Assembly (NCBI RefSeq): GCF_900964775.1
Contig: NC_041808.1
Coordinates: 3,492,595 to 3,556,594 of the forward strand
Direction: 5' to 3'
DNA: 64,000 nucleotides
Origin: Scleropages formosus
Lineage: Eukaryota; Chordata; Actinopteri; Osteoglossiformes; Osteoglossidae
The notes beneath the pieces are model-generated. The model searched no databases. It was given only the letters and a program-made list of their open reading frames with translations, and was not told the origin of the DNA. The position numbers were made by a program, and so were the translations under genes. Positions within the stretch are counted from its first letter, which is position 1, and each line of letters opens with the position of its first letter. This document shows, piece after piece, positions 25,584 to 36,510 of the stretch.

Positions 25584-27387
25584 GCTCGGCAGGAAACAAA
25601 AGAGGAGCCGCGTTCCCTCGTCCTGTACGAGAGAAAATACGGCTGAGCGGCCCGCACCGAGCTCCTCGCCCCCCATGCTGTGCTCGCCAAGATAAGCCCC
25701 CGGGGTGGGGGGTGCCATTGTTCCTTTCTTGGCCCGTTTGTTTATCGCCGTGACGGAAGACGGGGATGGATCACAATTGAGAATCGATGCACTCGGGAAG
25801 GGGGACCTGCTCCACGGCCGCCTTCTCCAGCCTCCTCCACATAAAAGGGACTCGGAGGCCGAGGAAACACAAGACGCACGCCGGGCTGACGGTTGTTCTC
25901 ATCAGCAATGTAACACATGGTGTCGATAGTTTATTTCAGGACAAATACACAAACCTGCATGCCATTTATAACACACTCTCATCCAGATCAACTTACACCA
26001 CTCATACCCTGCTTTCATGTAACACAGGAAATCCGTGTTTATCGTGAGTTGACCGGGCAGCAGTGCCGGGACTGAAACTCGTATCCTTCCGGCGTCAACC
26101 TTGCCTGCATTTTCTTAGACTTGTAAACTAAAATCCAAATAAAAATGTGTGACGTAACCTTGGCAACAGATTCAGAGCTGTGGCAGTTTTATGACTCACT
26201 TCAGCATTCTGACAGTCCTCGCATTTCATAAACCAGTAGGACAGCACCTCGCCTTCACGCAAACCACTCCGCTGAGGATCCGATCCCCGGATGGACGAGA
26301 CTGAGGAACGATGGCCGGCGCTGGACGATGCTGCACCTCCTCAACACGAACACGCAAACTGTGACACCAGCTGAGTGATTGCAAAAGCGCGTTTAAAACA
26401 ACGGAACTGAACCGAAATCCTTCCTTCTTCTCATTCATCAGTCTGGGCCTCAAACAATTTCGGGATGCACTTCCCTAAAACACATCGATGCTCCTGCAGC
26501 AGCTCACGGTCCCCTTTATGTAAAATCACGGCAAGAGAAATCGATGGCGTTGAAATGAGCGTCTCCCCAGAATAAAGCAGACCAGCACCGAGGAGGTTGC
26601 GTTCATCACCCTCGACGAAAGTTACGCACGAGAAGATGCCGAAACGCCTCTCCAAAGGAGCAAGGGGGAGGGTGGGCGATCACAGCAAGTGTGTGTGAGG
26701 CGTATGCAGGCTCAGGACAGAGGATGTCCTGCAGAAACTCAAACAGGTATGTTTGCAGCGTGATTCGCGCTGACTGATGCCGCGATGAAAAACGTGCTGC
26801 GGAGGGCCACCTACCCTGATGTCGTTGCGGCGCACCTCGACGTCGCTCACGGCGTGCCCGTGGTTGGGGGCGCACCTGGAGATGCAGCAGTACTGGCACA
26901 CAGCCACCTGCTCCGCCTCGCAGTGGTACAGCCGGTACTCGTCGTGCTGAGGGCAACTCCAGGCCTTCACGTCCTCGGCCTCCACCAGGAGGTGCCCGGT
27001 GTTGGAGGATGGCTGCTGCAGGTGGGTCTGCACATGGGACTGGCAGCAGGGCGCGTTGCACCGCAGACACACCTTCTGCGCCGGGAGGGGCGGTCCCCGC
27101 CTGCACAGGATGCACTGCAGCACCGTGGGGGTCTTCTCCACGTTGAGCGCGTTGAACTTCTCCACTATGTTGGACAGCTTGTGGTTCTTCTCGAGGCTCG
27201 GCTTCTGGTTGTAGGCGTGGTTGCATTCGGGGCAGCGCACCAGGCCCGTGTCTTTGGACCAGGCCTCACTGATGCAGCCCCGGCAGAAGTTGTGTTTGCA
27301 CGGGAGCTGGATGGGCTCCGAGAAGACATGCAAACAGATGGGGCAGATGAGCTCCTCTTCAAAGCAGTTTTTCCAGTTTTCAGCCAT
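18342..27387 (-). CDS. trim8: E3 ubiquitin ligase TRIM8, complete coding sequence in six exons
   Basis: Spliced exons 27387-26815, 21147-21052, 20741-20508, 19728-19697, 19433-19318 and 18979-18342 total 1689 nt, giving 562 residues (human about 551). TRIM8 is a RING-type E3 ligase acting in nucleus and cytoplasm on NF-kB, STAT3/SOCS1 and p53 signalling. Visible domains: C3HC4 RING (Cys15, 18, 30, His32, Cys35, 38, 52, 55), B-box 1 (about 92-122), B-box 2 (about 145-178), coiled coil (about 190-300) and a long C-terminal region ending STKHYVTS as in human. No SPRY domain, as expected for TRIM8. The ATG at 27387 gives MAENWKNCFEEELICPIC, the conserved start. All splice phases agree. The C-terminal part has a Gly-rich expansion (GGGGAGGGGG) and intron 2 uses a GC donor. 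Teleosts may carry trim8a and trim8b; which one this is cannot be told. Confidence 0.96.
19318..19433 (-). CDS. trim8: trim8 coding exon 5
   Basis: It encodes TQTCVGSALPPHKVGHLNSK through KNLRKMLE and ends one base into a codon. The match to human RTQTCTSSSL...KIGHLNSKLFL...KMLEG is clear. Donor GAAG|GTAAGA. Confidence 0.93.
19697..19728 (-). CDS. trim8: trim8 coding exon 4 (32-nt micro-exon)
   Basis: It encodes NTKSVKILLD plus two bases of an Arg codon, matching human NTKSVKILMDR. The acceptor is GTTTTCAG and the donor ACAG|GTAAGA. Confidence 0.9.
19975..20300. repeat. minisatellite in trim8 intron 3, about 36-40-bp units
   Basis: About seven or eight degenerate units of the type AAGAAAGAGGGACAACCTTC separated by CTCAAGA-like spacers. 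The plus-strand frame is open (repeating RKRDHLP-like peptides) only because of the repeat; the strand is antisense to trim8. Confidence 0.8.
20508..20741 (-). CDS. trim8: trim8 coding exon 3 (234 nt, coiled coil)
   Basis: It encodes DKVQQLQDEVRVQYQKMHQL through EDINFMK, 78 codons in phase 0, matching human VNQLKEEVRLQYEKLHQLL. Acceptor TTCACAG, donor AAG|GTGGGG. Confidence 0.95.
21052..21147 (-). CDS. trim8: trim8 coding exon 2 (96 nt, coiled coil)
   Basis: This is the 32-codon coiled-coil exon typical of TRIM genes, encoding QTLMKQLDRIEDRTQEIEEQ onward to KCLVE. The acceptor is CCTACAG. The donor is GAG|GCAAGT, a GC-AG intron, and reading frame and homology both end exactly there. Confidence 0.93.
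22180..22320. other. candidate conserved non-coding segment in trim8 intron 1
   Basis: The AT-rich TAATAATTAGTTTGCAAAGG and CAATTTAGTTTTAATTAAAT motifs, homeobox-like, stand within a GC-rich, repeat-bearing intron. This is a composition-based guess only. Confidence 0.2.
23498..23926. repeat. GA and CT/CA microsatellites in trim8 intron 1
   Basis: Pure (GA)n at 23498-23530 and CTCTCT followed by (CA)n at about 23873-23926. A GT run at 25550-25577 lies further on in the same intron. Confidence 0.85.
26815..27387 (-). CDS. trim8: trim8 coding exon 1 (RING and both B-boxes)
   Basis: It encodes residues 1-191, from MAENW to RRNDIR, holding the RING finger and both B-boxes. The donor is AGG|GTAGGT, phase 0. 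The ATG context GCGATGG is favourable. Confidence 0.95.
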
Positions 27388-27800
27388 CGCAGCTCGTTCG
27401 GGAAACTTCCCGCTGGTCTTCGCATTAATTATACCTGACAATGCGCTCTATCAGGAAGGAGACAGCCGTGGCTCGCTGCTAAAAATTCTACGTTTCCTTT
27501 CAGCCCCGGTGTCTCTGAGCCGTTCCGGTTTTGCTGGAATAAACCACCCTTCCCAAGGAAGAGTTCCGTCCGGCAAATCGATCAAAGCGAGTCTGCTAGC
27601 TGTCCGGCGGGATCTTCTCCAGTCCAACGTGTGCGTATCGATACCTAAATCTATAGAAATGCCGGAACTGGGCTGAAAATCCAAGGGTGGGAGGATAAAA
27701 TTCCAGAGCGGGAGGGGGGGCAGGGAGGGAATCCAGAAGCTTCAGTTCCGACTCATCGATATTAACGTGAGCCGTTCCGTGGAGACGCGTTCAGTGGGGT
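27388..27800 (-). promoter_or_regulatory. trim8 5' region
   Basis: The sequence immediately upstream of the trim8 ATG is moderately CpG-rich and free of recognised repeats to about 28080. It should hold the 5' UTR and promoter, but no TATA box or initiator could be fixed. Confidence 0.4.
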
Positions 27801-30800
27801 TCAGGGACGAGGTGTGGCTCCTGCCCCCAGAACATGTCCCACAGCTGGAGCGAAGTGATGGAATGGAGCAGAATGACCACCAGGACCGTCGTGGGACCAG
27901 TTACAGGGTTACACCGTTTCAATTTTGACACTGTACATAACGTCACAATGTCACAGTGCTGACAGGGTTGTAAACGTTGCTGCGTTACAACGTTGCAGTG
28001 TAGCGCCGGAGTCCCAAAGTGATCTCAGCTACATGTGTGCTGCCAAGGCACAACGAACCGTGAGAAGAGCAGGCGGAACATACGACAGAATGCTCTGTAC
28101 ACACACACACAGACACACACTCATACAGACATACACACACCCCACTTTGGAGCAAGAGCCTTAATCTGACAGATTTTAGCCGGGAGGTCAAATCCCAGAA
28201 TAAATGAGAACATTCCAGACTATATCATACACCCATACAGACACATATGTGCGTGCTACAGTGTGGTACATAGATGCGTCCAGCACAAATTACCCAATTC
28301 ACGGTTTACATCAATTCCCGTTCGCTCTAAAGTCCAATATTTCCCTGACTCTTTTGTGTAGCCGTTCGCCGGTCGACGATGAGTCGCGTTGGTCAGCGAT
28401 GCCAAGTAAACCTGCACCTCGCATCAAAATGCATAGTCAGTCTTTTATTGTGACGCCACAATCATTACCGTAACGGAAACGGCGCGACCAGGACCGCGCC
28501 GGGACCCGGTTCAGGACCGGGACAGGTAGGCCTCTCTGCAGTAAATCAGATTAAAGCTGCTGACACCTTATTATCCGTCACACCAAACAAAAAGCAGCTC
28601 CTCTTCCCCCCCCCCTTCAGTGACATTAAATTATTATTTTTTTTTAATTAAAAAAAACTCCTTTTTAAGCCCTTATTAAAATGAATGTTAGAGCAGCTTT
28701 ACGATTCCAGCACTATATCTGTGTACAGTACGCAGTCGAAAATGTACAAAATGTCACCAATGTTCTGTACACAAGGCCTCTGCCGCCACCGTCTCCTCTC
28801 AACTACCTAAATATATATATATGTGTATTTGTTTAATAATAAAAATAAACATTTACCTTATTTTCAGACAAAGTACATCCTATTGTACAATATATTGCAT
28901 TATATTCACTTAAAGGGCCGTTCGTTTCCTACATGGAGGAAGTCAACCGTGGAAAAAAACGACCTTTATTTGTCTCTGTGTCCATATATTTCTGGTATTT
29001 TCTGTGAAGCGACGTCATTAGATGTTCTGCACACATAAATACACCCGATATTCCCTCATATTGTTCGATTTTTTAAAAGAAATCTAATTCCCGTCGTCTG
29101 CCCTTTAAAACCCAGTCCTGTCGAGTCGTCCCTAACCTGCCCTAACCAGCTGGTTAACACATTAACACAGTTAACTATCTGTCTCCATTTAACGGCGTCG
29201 AATCACTTCTCGTCATCGCCACTCTTATTATTACTGTTATTATTATTATTACTCTTATTATTACAATTCCCTACAAAAAAGTGGTTTACCATTTTACCGT
29301 GTCATGCTAGTAACCCGTCCCGCTGTGTGTCTGTGTGTGTTCGTCTATTTTTAAGAGAATTACTGACACGATGTGTCCGACTGTGACGATTAACTCGTAT
29401 AAAAATTTGTTGTATCCTCTCGTGCTCTTAAAGGGGCCGCGTCCCCGCTCAGCGCGCGCCCTCCTCCGCCATTTTGTTTTCCTCTTTAAAAGGCAAAAAA
29501 AAAAAAGCGACTCGTTTGTTTATTTTTCCACCTTCTCCCCTTCGACGTCCGATCACGCAAAGTGAGAGATATTTCAGACAAAAAGCAGCTTCACCAGTTC
29601 TCCAGCTCGATCATTATAATTCCCTGTATTGCGCATCTGTAAATCCACGGTTCGGTTAGTTTGTTTCGGTTAATTCCAGTCCGCTTCTGTTTTTATTTAT
29701 GATTTTCCTTCCGATCTTAAAAGCGAGCTTTGATGAGGAGAGGAATGCAGGCACTGCTCTGCGAGTCTCTATACAGCTCACATTTACCCCCCCAAGTCCC
29801 CCGGGGTCACGTGACTCGTCAACGAATTGATACATTAAACGGGGCGGGGCTCTTTGCCCAAGGGGCGTGGCCACAAATTAAAAGGGCAACTCAGCGGGCT
29901 CCGTCCGCGAGGAAGCGGCGCTTTCATCACAGAATGTAAAATGCACGGGTTCTGCAAGATCCCCTTTGTTCGTATGGAAACGGAGAATACTAATATCATA
30001 GCTCAGCTTATTCTTAATGTCATTCTAAACATTTCTGGATGCGTTCTTTTTTTCTTTGTGTAGTTTTCACATTTTTGTGCTTTGCATCAGAAGGTCCCAC
30101 CTTAGCTTATTTAAAAATATCATTATAGGTCATTCGTAAATCACATCTAGTCATTTATTTCCTGCATTATCGTAATAATTTTTCTGTGTACACGAATATC
30201 GGTGTTTTAAACTCTATATCAATGCGTCGCATCCTACTGAATCCTATATAAAATAGCGATATATTAATAAGCAATGAAGGACAAAAGGCGTCGAACCCGG
30301 GCCCAGGTGCGCTGCAGCACCACTGTTTCCCTGCAGGCCGTGCCGCTTGGAGGGGGAGGACTCCAAACATGCATAGGAATCCGAGTTTAGGGCCGGATCC
30401 TGGGCACCGAGGGTTGGAGCGTTGTGAAAAGAGCTCAGCGAGGAGGAGGAGGACGAGGAGGACGAGGAGGAGGAGGGCGCACCGAATTCTTGAAGAAAAT
30501 GACACCTACACTCAATAATGTGGTCTGGAGCATGAGGGTGGTGGGGGGGGAGGCCGCACATTTAAAAGGGCAACACACGGGTTCGAGGTGTGGGATTCGC
30601 TCGCTCGGTCCAAAGTGAGGAAAGGCCTGCGGCGTCAGGGGCCGAAAAGCGAGCCCAGCTGAACCGAAAACCGGAACCGTACGGATTGCCGTCACCGCTC
30701 TGTGGTTTCCTGTGAGCGGCTGACACGCTGAAAGCTTGCGATATTTTCTCTGCGCAAAATCCCCTAATCAGACACACACACAGACAGATATATATTATAC

Positions 30801-33800
30801 ATGTGTGCCCTTAGAAGTCTCAATCTCTCTCTCTCCACTTAAAAATACACGCGTGCTGTATTTAGAGCGAGAGACCGGGCTAGATATTTATGTACATTTC
30901 TAGAAGTTGAGTTCATCAGAATAGGAAAATATTAAACAATTTTTCACTGTTGGTCAGCTGCCTTTTTTTCCCCATGTCGCATGCAGCAGTTTCACATTGT
31001 TTTATTTATATGTGGGAGGGGGGAGAATTGAAAGACCTCTGGCTCCGAAGCTGAGTCCTGGCAAGTATTTTTCACACTGACGTGTGTGTGCATGTGTATA
31101 AGAATTAGAAATTCAATTTATTTTGAGCTCAGCCCCTACTCGTGCCCTTCTGGAAAGTGCCAAGTAAATAAACGCTGCAATATGCTTCTCATGGTCCGGA
31201 ACCCTACCCCCGCCGGCCAGGCCGAAGCGCTGCGGAGCCTCCGTTCCCACACACATTTTCTCATTCCCCTGTGAGTGATGGCGCGCTCCTGTTAGTCTCA
31301 TCACGGTTGCAGTCGGGCCCCAAACAGGGCAGAATTCCCAGGCAGATAAGGCAAAAGGGGTGGGTGTAACGGTGGTCAGTCCTCCCTGACCCTCTCACCC
31401 CAAGGTCTGGGTCAAAGGGCACAGTCGAAGCTTTTTTTGTCCCGCATCCCCCTCCGGGCGGCTCACAAAGGGGCCGAGTCGCTGCTAGCGTTCGTTACTG
31501 GTACTTGCCGGGTTCCTCCCACCGCAAATGAAACGGCCAGATGCGAACGACACCGTGGGTCTTTAACGCGGCGGCTCGGTCCATTTGCGGTTCTTGGGTA
31601 TCGGTCGTTCGGGATGCGACCAGCGTTCAGCATTCACGTAAAATGTAAAACAGACCTACGGTTTAAATCAAATTTACGTTAAATTGCGCGAAATTGCCGT
31701 TTTATTCCGAAACGACCCAGTAATTAAGTGAAAACATCTGCTGTTGAAGCCATGTTAGGAGCAGGAACATCGAACAGTTTTGCGGTTAAGTTAAGACTGT
31801 CTGGCACTGAGAGAAATTAAGTGAAAAGGAAACGAGCATCTAAAACAGATGATAAGAAAATATGCATGCGACGGGGGGGGGGTGAAAGGGACGCGGCCCC
31901 TTTAAGAGCGAACGGCGACAACTTCCAGGGTACACAAACACTTTTTTACAATAAGTGGTATCGCTTTCCTGACATCTTACAGTTTTTTGCAAACTTTTGG
32001 GTGGAAAGTTCTGAGAACCACACGGCGAGATTCGTTCCTTCGCCCTGAAACAGGTTAACTCAATCGATGCCAGTGGGGGCCTGCCGTTTGGTCTCACTTG
32101 TTCTGAACTTATTCTGTAAAAGCAAATCGGCGACAAAAAAAAAAAAAAAAAAAAATCGTGAATGATTTTTCCGGCAGCTTTGGGCCACATTAATGTAATA
32201 GCCTTGGAGGTTGCCAAATAGCGCGCTGCTTGCTGGCCTCCGATGGAAATGACTCACATCCTGTGTGTGGAGGTCACAGGAGTTCAGTCAGCATCGCCCT
32301 TCATCCCCTTTGCAGAAAGGCCCAGCGAGGCCCCGGCACTCCGGCCCTCCAAAGTCTCCCTTACGGCCCCGCTTCCTAACGCGGCGATATTCGGTCCGAC
32401 ACGATAACTCATCGATAAGCCCGGTTACTGCAATGCAAAAATCAAAGTGCTGCTCTGCCATTTTTTTCCTCCCAAAGCACCATACAATGTTTGGAAATAT
32501 TTCGCTAAGAAAATGAACCAAAACAGCCATCGGTCTAAGGCAGGAACGCAGTAAGCGCGCTGCTGATTGAAATACGGCGGCAAGTCATGTTTTAGTGCTA
32601 CACGTATTTTGACATCATTTTGTAACAATAATGTTTGGCCTCTCAACCGGCATTTTTATTGCAACATGTACTTAGCATCAACTCAAGGACTCTAGACCTA
32701 GAGATGGTTGTTGGGCTTGACCCAGCAACCTGCAGGGAACAAGACCACATCCTTAACTGCCGCACTACCTGCTGCGCTGAAAGTGCTTTTGTTTCCAGCC
32801 ATAAATCTGCCGGACCGTGTACTTAGGTTGTATCAAGGCCCCGGCGTCCACGTGTCGGTCCGGCACGTCGTTGCCGCGGAAACCCCGCCCTCCCGGTCCG
32901 GGTGACGGATAAGCTCTGTCGGCACCACAAGGTCGATGAGGTCAGTTCACCGGTGTGGGAGTGACGCACCCGCGCCGTCCAGCCCCGGCCAGCGTCCCGG
33001 GGTCGTATGAGGAATCGGGATTAGCCGACGGCATGGCAGCGCGACACTGCTTCACCCCCTTTCCTGAACCACGGTGCTTCGGCGAATCGCCGGATGTATG
33101 ATTAATAACAAAAACGCACAAAAGCATTTATCCGTGATCACCTCGACAACTTGCCAAGCAGTCGTGCGACATCTTGAAGCAGCCGCGACCATTTCGACAC
33201 CCGCTAACCTGGAGCCGAGAACAGGGTTAGGTTCCGCTAGCTCTTTGCTCTCCTCACCCTTATACTTATTTCATTTCATAAACCTCTTGCACCACCTGGA
33301 AGGAGCGAATTAGATGAGCCGGGGGTCACTCACGGTCCCGCCGTCGTGAGCAGGCGTCAGAACAAGATGGCAATTCTGTTTAGCAAAGATGCACGGCGGC
33401 GTCATATTTCAGCCGGAACCCCACGGACCCGTCGCTCCGAGTCACACTTGATTGCGTGAAATGTAATAATAAATAGAGATAATGAGCTCAGGTGGATTTC
33501 CAGTTTACCTTTGTTACCGTACACCTGTTCCCCGTGTTTGTCTTTGCAGTACATGTCTGCAGACATGGGAAATCACCCACGACATCACACACTGAGGGTC
33601 TCCTCATGTACTCCGGGTCGCTGCGGGCCCGTCGAGCTGTTTACGCAACATTACTGCCCATAACTATCCTACTCATAACCAGGTTACTATAAAAAAAGAT
33701 AATTTAAAGCCAATTAAAAGTGTGGTTAAAGCACACGCTTCCACGCAAACTGTTAACGTGTGGGGTCCGCTGCCGTGTGAGTCATGGAGGTGGGGTTGGG

Positions 33801-34920
33801 GGGGTGACCCGCATCACTGCAGAAACCAGGGGCTTCCGCCAGGCCTCAGAGAGCCGTAACCTAGATGTGGAGGAATGTGAATACCATTCGTGGCCAACGG
33901 GTGGCATCGCAGTTAAAGGAGAGTCAGGAAGAGACCCCGCACCCCCCTTTGGAACATGAAATGGCAGATATGTACAGCGCTGCTGGAAAGTAAGCGAATC
34001 CCTTGTGCGCCTTAGTTTTACCATGAAATGGCTATTTAAAGAGAATCGGTCGTTCTCGTGTAATGACCAATTCCACATGTTGCTTTAGAGGAAATCGTGT
34101 GTGTAGTAGAAACACGGAAGTGGTGCAGGTGCAAAAATAAGTGAAGTCCAAATTGCGTGGGTTACATCAAGTAGGTAAGTAAAATCAGGGATGTAAATCA
34201 TAGTCATATTCATTTTATACGTTTATTTTAAGATTTTACACTAGAACAATGACCGTCCCTTCAGGGTTCACACAGGCCTTTAGATACATAATATAAAATT
34301 GATAGATGTTTAACTGTGTACTGGAAATCCGTGGAAAATTAAAATGTTTCTTGCGTTATTATAATATCTATGAGGAAACTGCAGAAGCTGAATTTCTAGT
34401 CAAAGCGCCATCATTTTCTACAGATACAAAGGAAAAGAAAGACAGAGTGAAGTGTCAGAGGAAACAAAACGGCAGTTTGGTTATTAATCTTGAAAGAGGG
34501 CTGTTAGCGGTGGGCCGGGCCTCTCCCCTTTCGCACCCGGAGCCGGGCCTCATTAACCCCCAACCGTAAGAGGAAGTGAAGCAAAGCCTGATTCAGATCA
34601 GCCCGAGTCACGTTCACGAGGGAAACAAAACGGAAAGTGCGTGGAGTCTGAGCCAAACGGGCAGGAGCACCGGAGACAAGCGCACGCTCAGGTACCCGCC
34701 TGTTTCCCACGGCAACCGGGAGCAGCCACCTTTGCAGCCCGCAGGGATGAGCGACAAGAACGGGTGCGACGTTCATGACACGGTCTCTGTGACGGCATCA
34801 GCCGGTCATGGAGAGATGCGACCGCACAACCGCCTGCACGGGAGTCAGGTTTAAAAGGACTCCTTCACCCCACCCCCAGACACCCACTGCCCTGGTAAAG
34901 CAAATCGTGGAGCGTGGTCT
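27801..34920. other. intergenic stretch without a recognised gene
   Basis: Contents: a small CA run near 28101-28140, an AT-rich stretch at about 28610-31120 with several AATAAA signals that looks like untranslated sequence, an A21 run at 32134-32154, and GC-rich patches. In human SUFU and ACTR1A lie in the corresponding interval; no exon of either was seen on either strand. Confidence 0.5.
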
Positions 34921-34924
34921 GAAA

Positions 34925-35095
34925 CAGCTGGAGCAAAGGCAGAGTAGCGGTTAAAGACCCAGCCTTGAAACCCGAAAGTGGCTGCTTGAAGGCCCAGTAG
35001 GTGCTCAGGTCTAGAAAAGGTACTTAACCTGAACTGCTCCTGTACAAAAACATCCAGCTGCACAAATGAATAAAGCTGTGAGTCGCTAAGCAACG
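34925..35095 (+). mobile_element. degenerate SINE, family B-like
   Basis: AGTAGCGGTTAAAGACC head, AGAAAAGGTACTTAACCTGAA body and GTGAGTCGCTAAGCAA tail keep the family B order but are strongly diverged. Confidence 0.5.
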
Positions 35096-35724
35096 AGAGG
35101 GATAAAAGTTTGGGTAGTGGGCGGCATTTCCACTCACCTAAGGGGATGGAAACAGGTTTTTTTAGTCTCGGATGGCATCGGATTATGACTTGGACGTGGC
35201 GCCTATGGTGGGGGGCATCTCTCTACGGGGGGTGGGGGGCATCGCGAGAATGGAGCTGAACTTCTACTGGGGCACCGCGGCTCGGAGGGAGAGGAGGGCA
35301 GTGGGTACGGGTGAGAGATACCTGAGAAAGTACATTAGTGTCGCTGGTTATTTCCTGATATATATTAGACCAGTTAAGGACCAATTAAGGTTCTTTTATA
35401 GGAGTCTTAAACCCACAGGCCTTTGTTCAGAAAGCCTGCACTGTAGTCATGGAAGCTCTTGCTAGATCCCCAAATCTGTGGTAACATCTTGGCCAACAGG
35501 TGGCTGTTGACGAACCCCTGTCTTTGAATATTCTTCGAGGGTGGGGGGGCCACCCCATTACCTCCTACATTATGTTGTCATGGCAAAGGCTGCTGGGAAG
35601 GGAGCAGTGGGGGAGGGGTGATCATCAGTTATTTTTGTATGGGACAAGAGCCCCACCTGCCAGCAGCCAGTGACTCAGGGTGCCTGGGGGACCTGCAATG
35701 AGGCAGGGGTGAGTAACAATGACA

Positions 35725-36510
35725 CCTCCTCTATGGACCAGCTCCCTCCCTATTAGCCAGACCTCCTCTACAGACCAGACTTCCTCTACAGATCAAACCT
35801 CCTCTATGGGCCAAACCTCCTTAATGTACCAAACCTCCTCTATGGACCAGACTTCCTCTATGGACCAGCCCCCTCTCTATTAACCAGACCTCCTCTACAG
35901 ACCATACCTCCTCTACGGACCAAACTTCCTCTACAGACCAAAACCCTCTCTATTGACCAGACCTCCTCTACAGACCAAACCTCCTCTATGGACCACACTT
36001 CCTCTAGAGACCAAACCCCTCTCTATTGACCAGACCTCCTCTACAGACCAGACTTCCTCTACAGATCAAACCTCCTCTATGGGCCAAACCTCCTTAATGT
36101 ACCAAACCTCCTCTATGGACCAGACTTCCTCTATGGACCAACCCCCTCTCTATTAACCAGACCTCCTCTACAGACCATACCTCGTCTATGGGCCAAACTT
36201 CCTCTATGGACCACACTTCCTCTATGAACTAGATCTCCTTTACAGACCAGACCTCCTTAACAGATAATACCTCCTCTATAGACCAGACATTGTCTACAGT
36301 CTTAACATCCTCATTGACTAGGCTTCTTGAACAGACCAAACCTCCTCTATGGACCAGACTTCCTCTAGGGGCCAGATGTCCATAACAGGCCAGACCTCCT
36401 CAACAGATCATACCTTCTTTATGCACCAGAGCTCCTCTACGGGTCAACATTCTTTACGGACCATGTCTCCACTACAGACCGGACCTCCTCAACGAACCGG
36501 ACCCCCTGTA
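35725..36510. repeat. minisatellite of 18-bp units with about 273-bp higher-order repeat
   Basis: The unit is ACCTCCTCTACAGACCAA with common variants (TATGGACC, CTTCC). A block of about 150 bp starting near 35759 recurs near 36030; the motif GATCAAACC is found at 35791 and 36064. No coding function is seen. Confidence 0.85.

Noticed and set aside
26785-27438. 217-codon plus-strand frame opposite trim8 exon 1
   Set aside because: Antisense shadow of the RING/B-box exon.
27388-27441. N-terminal extension of trim8 beginning SGIINAKTSG
   Set aside because: It has no ATG (the first codon is TTG) and the conserved family start MAENW lies downstream in good context.
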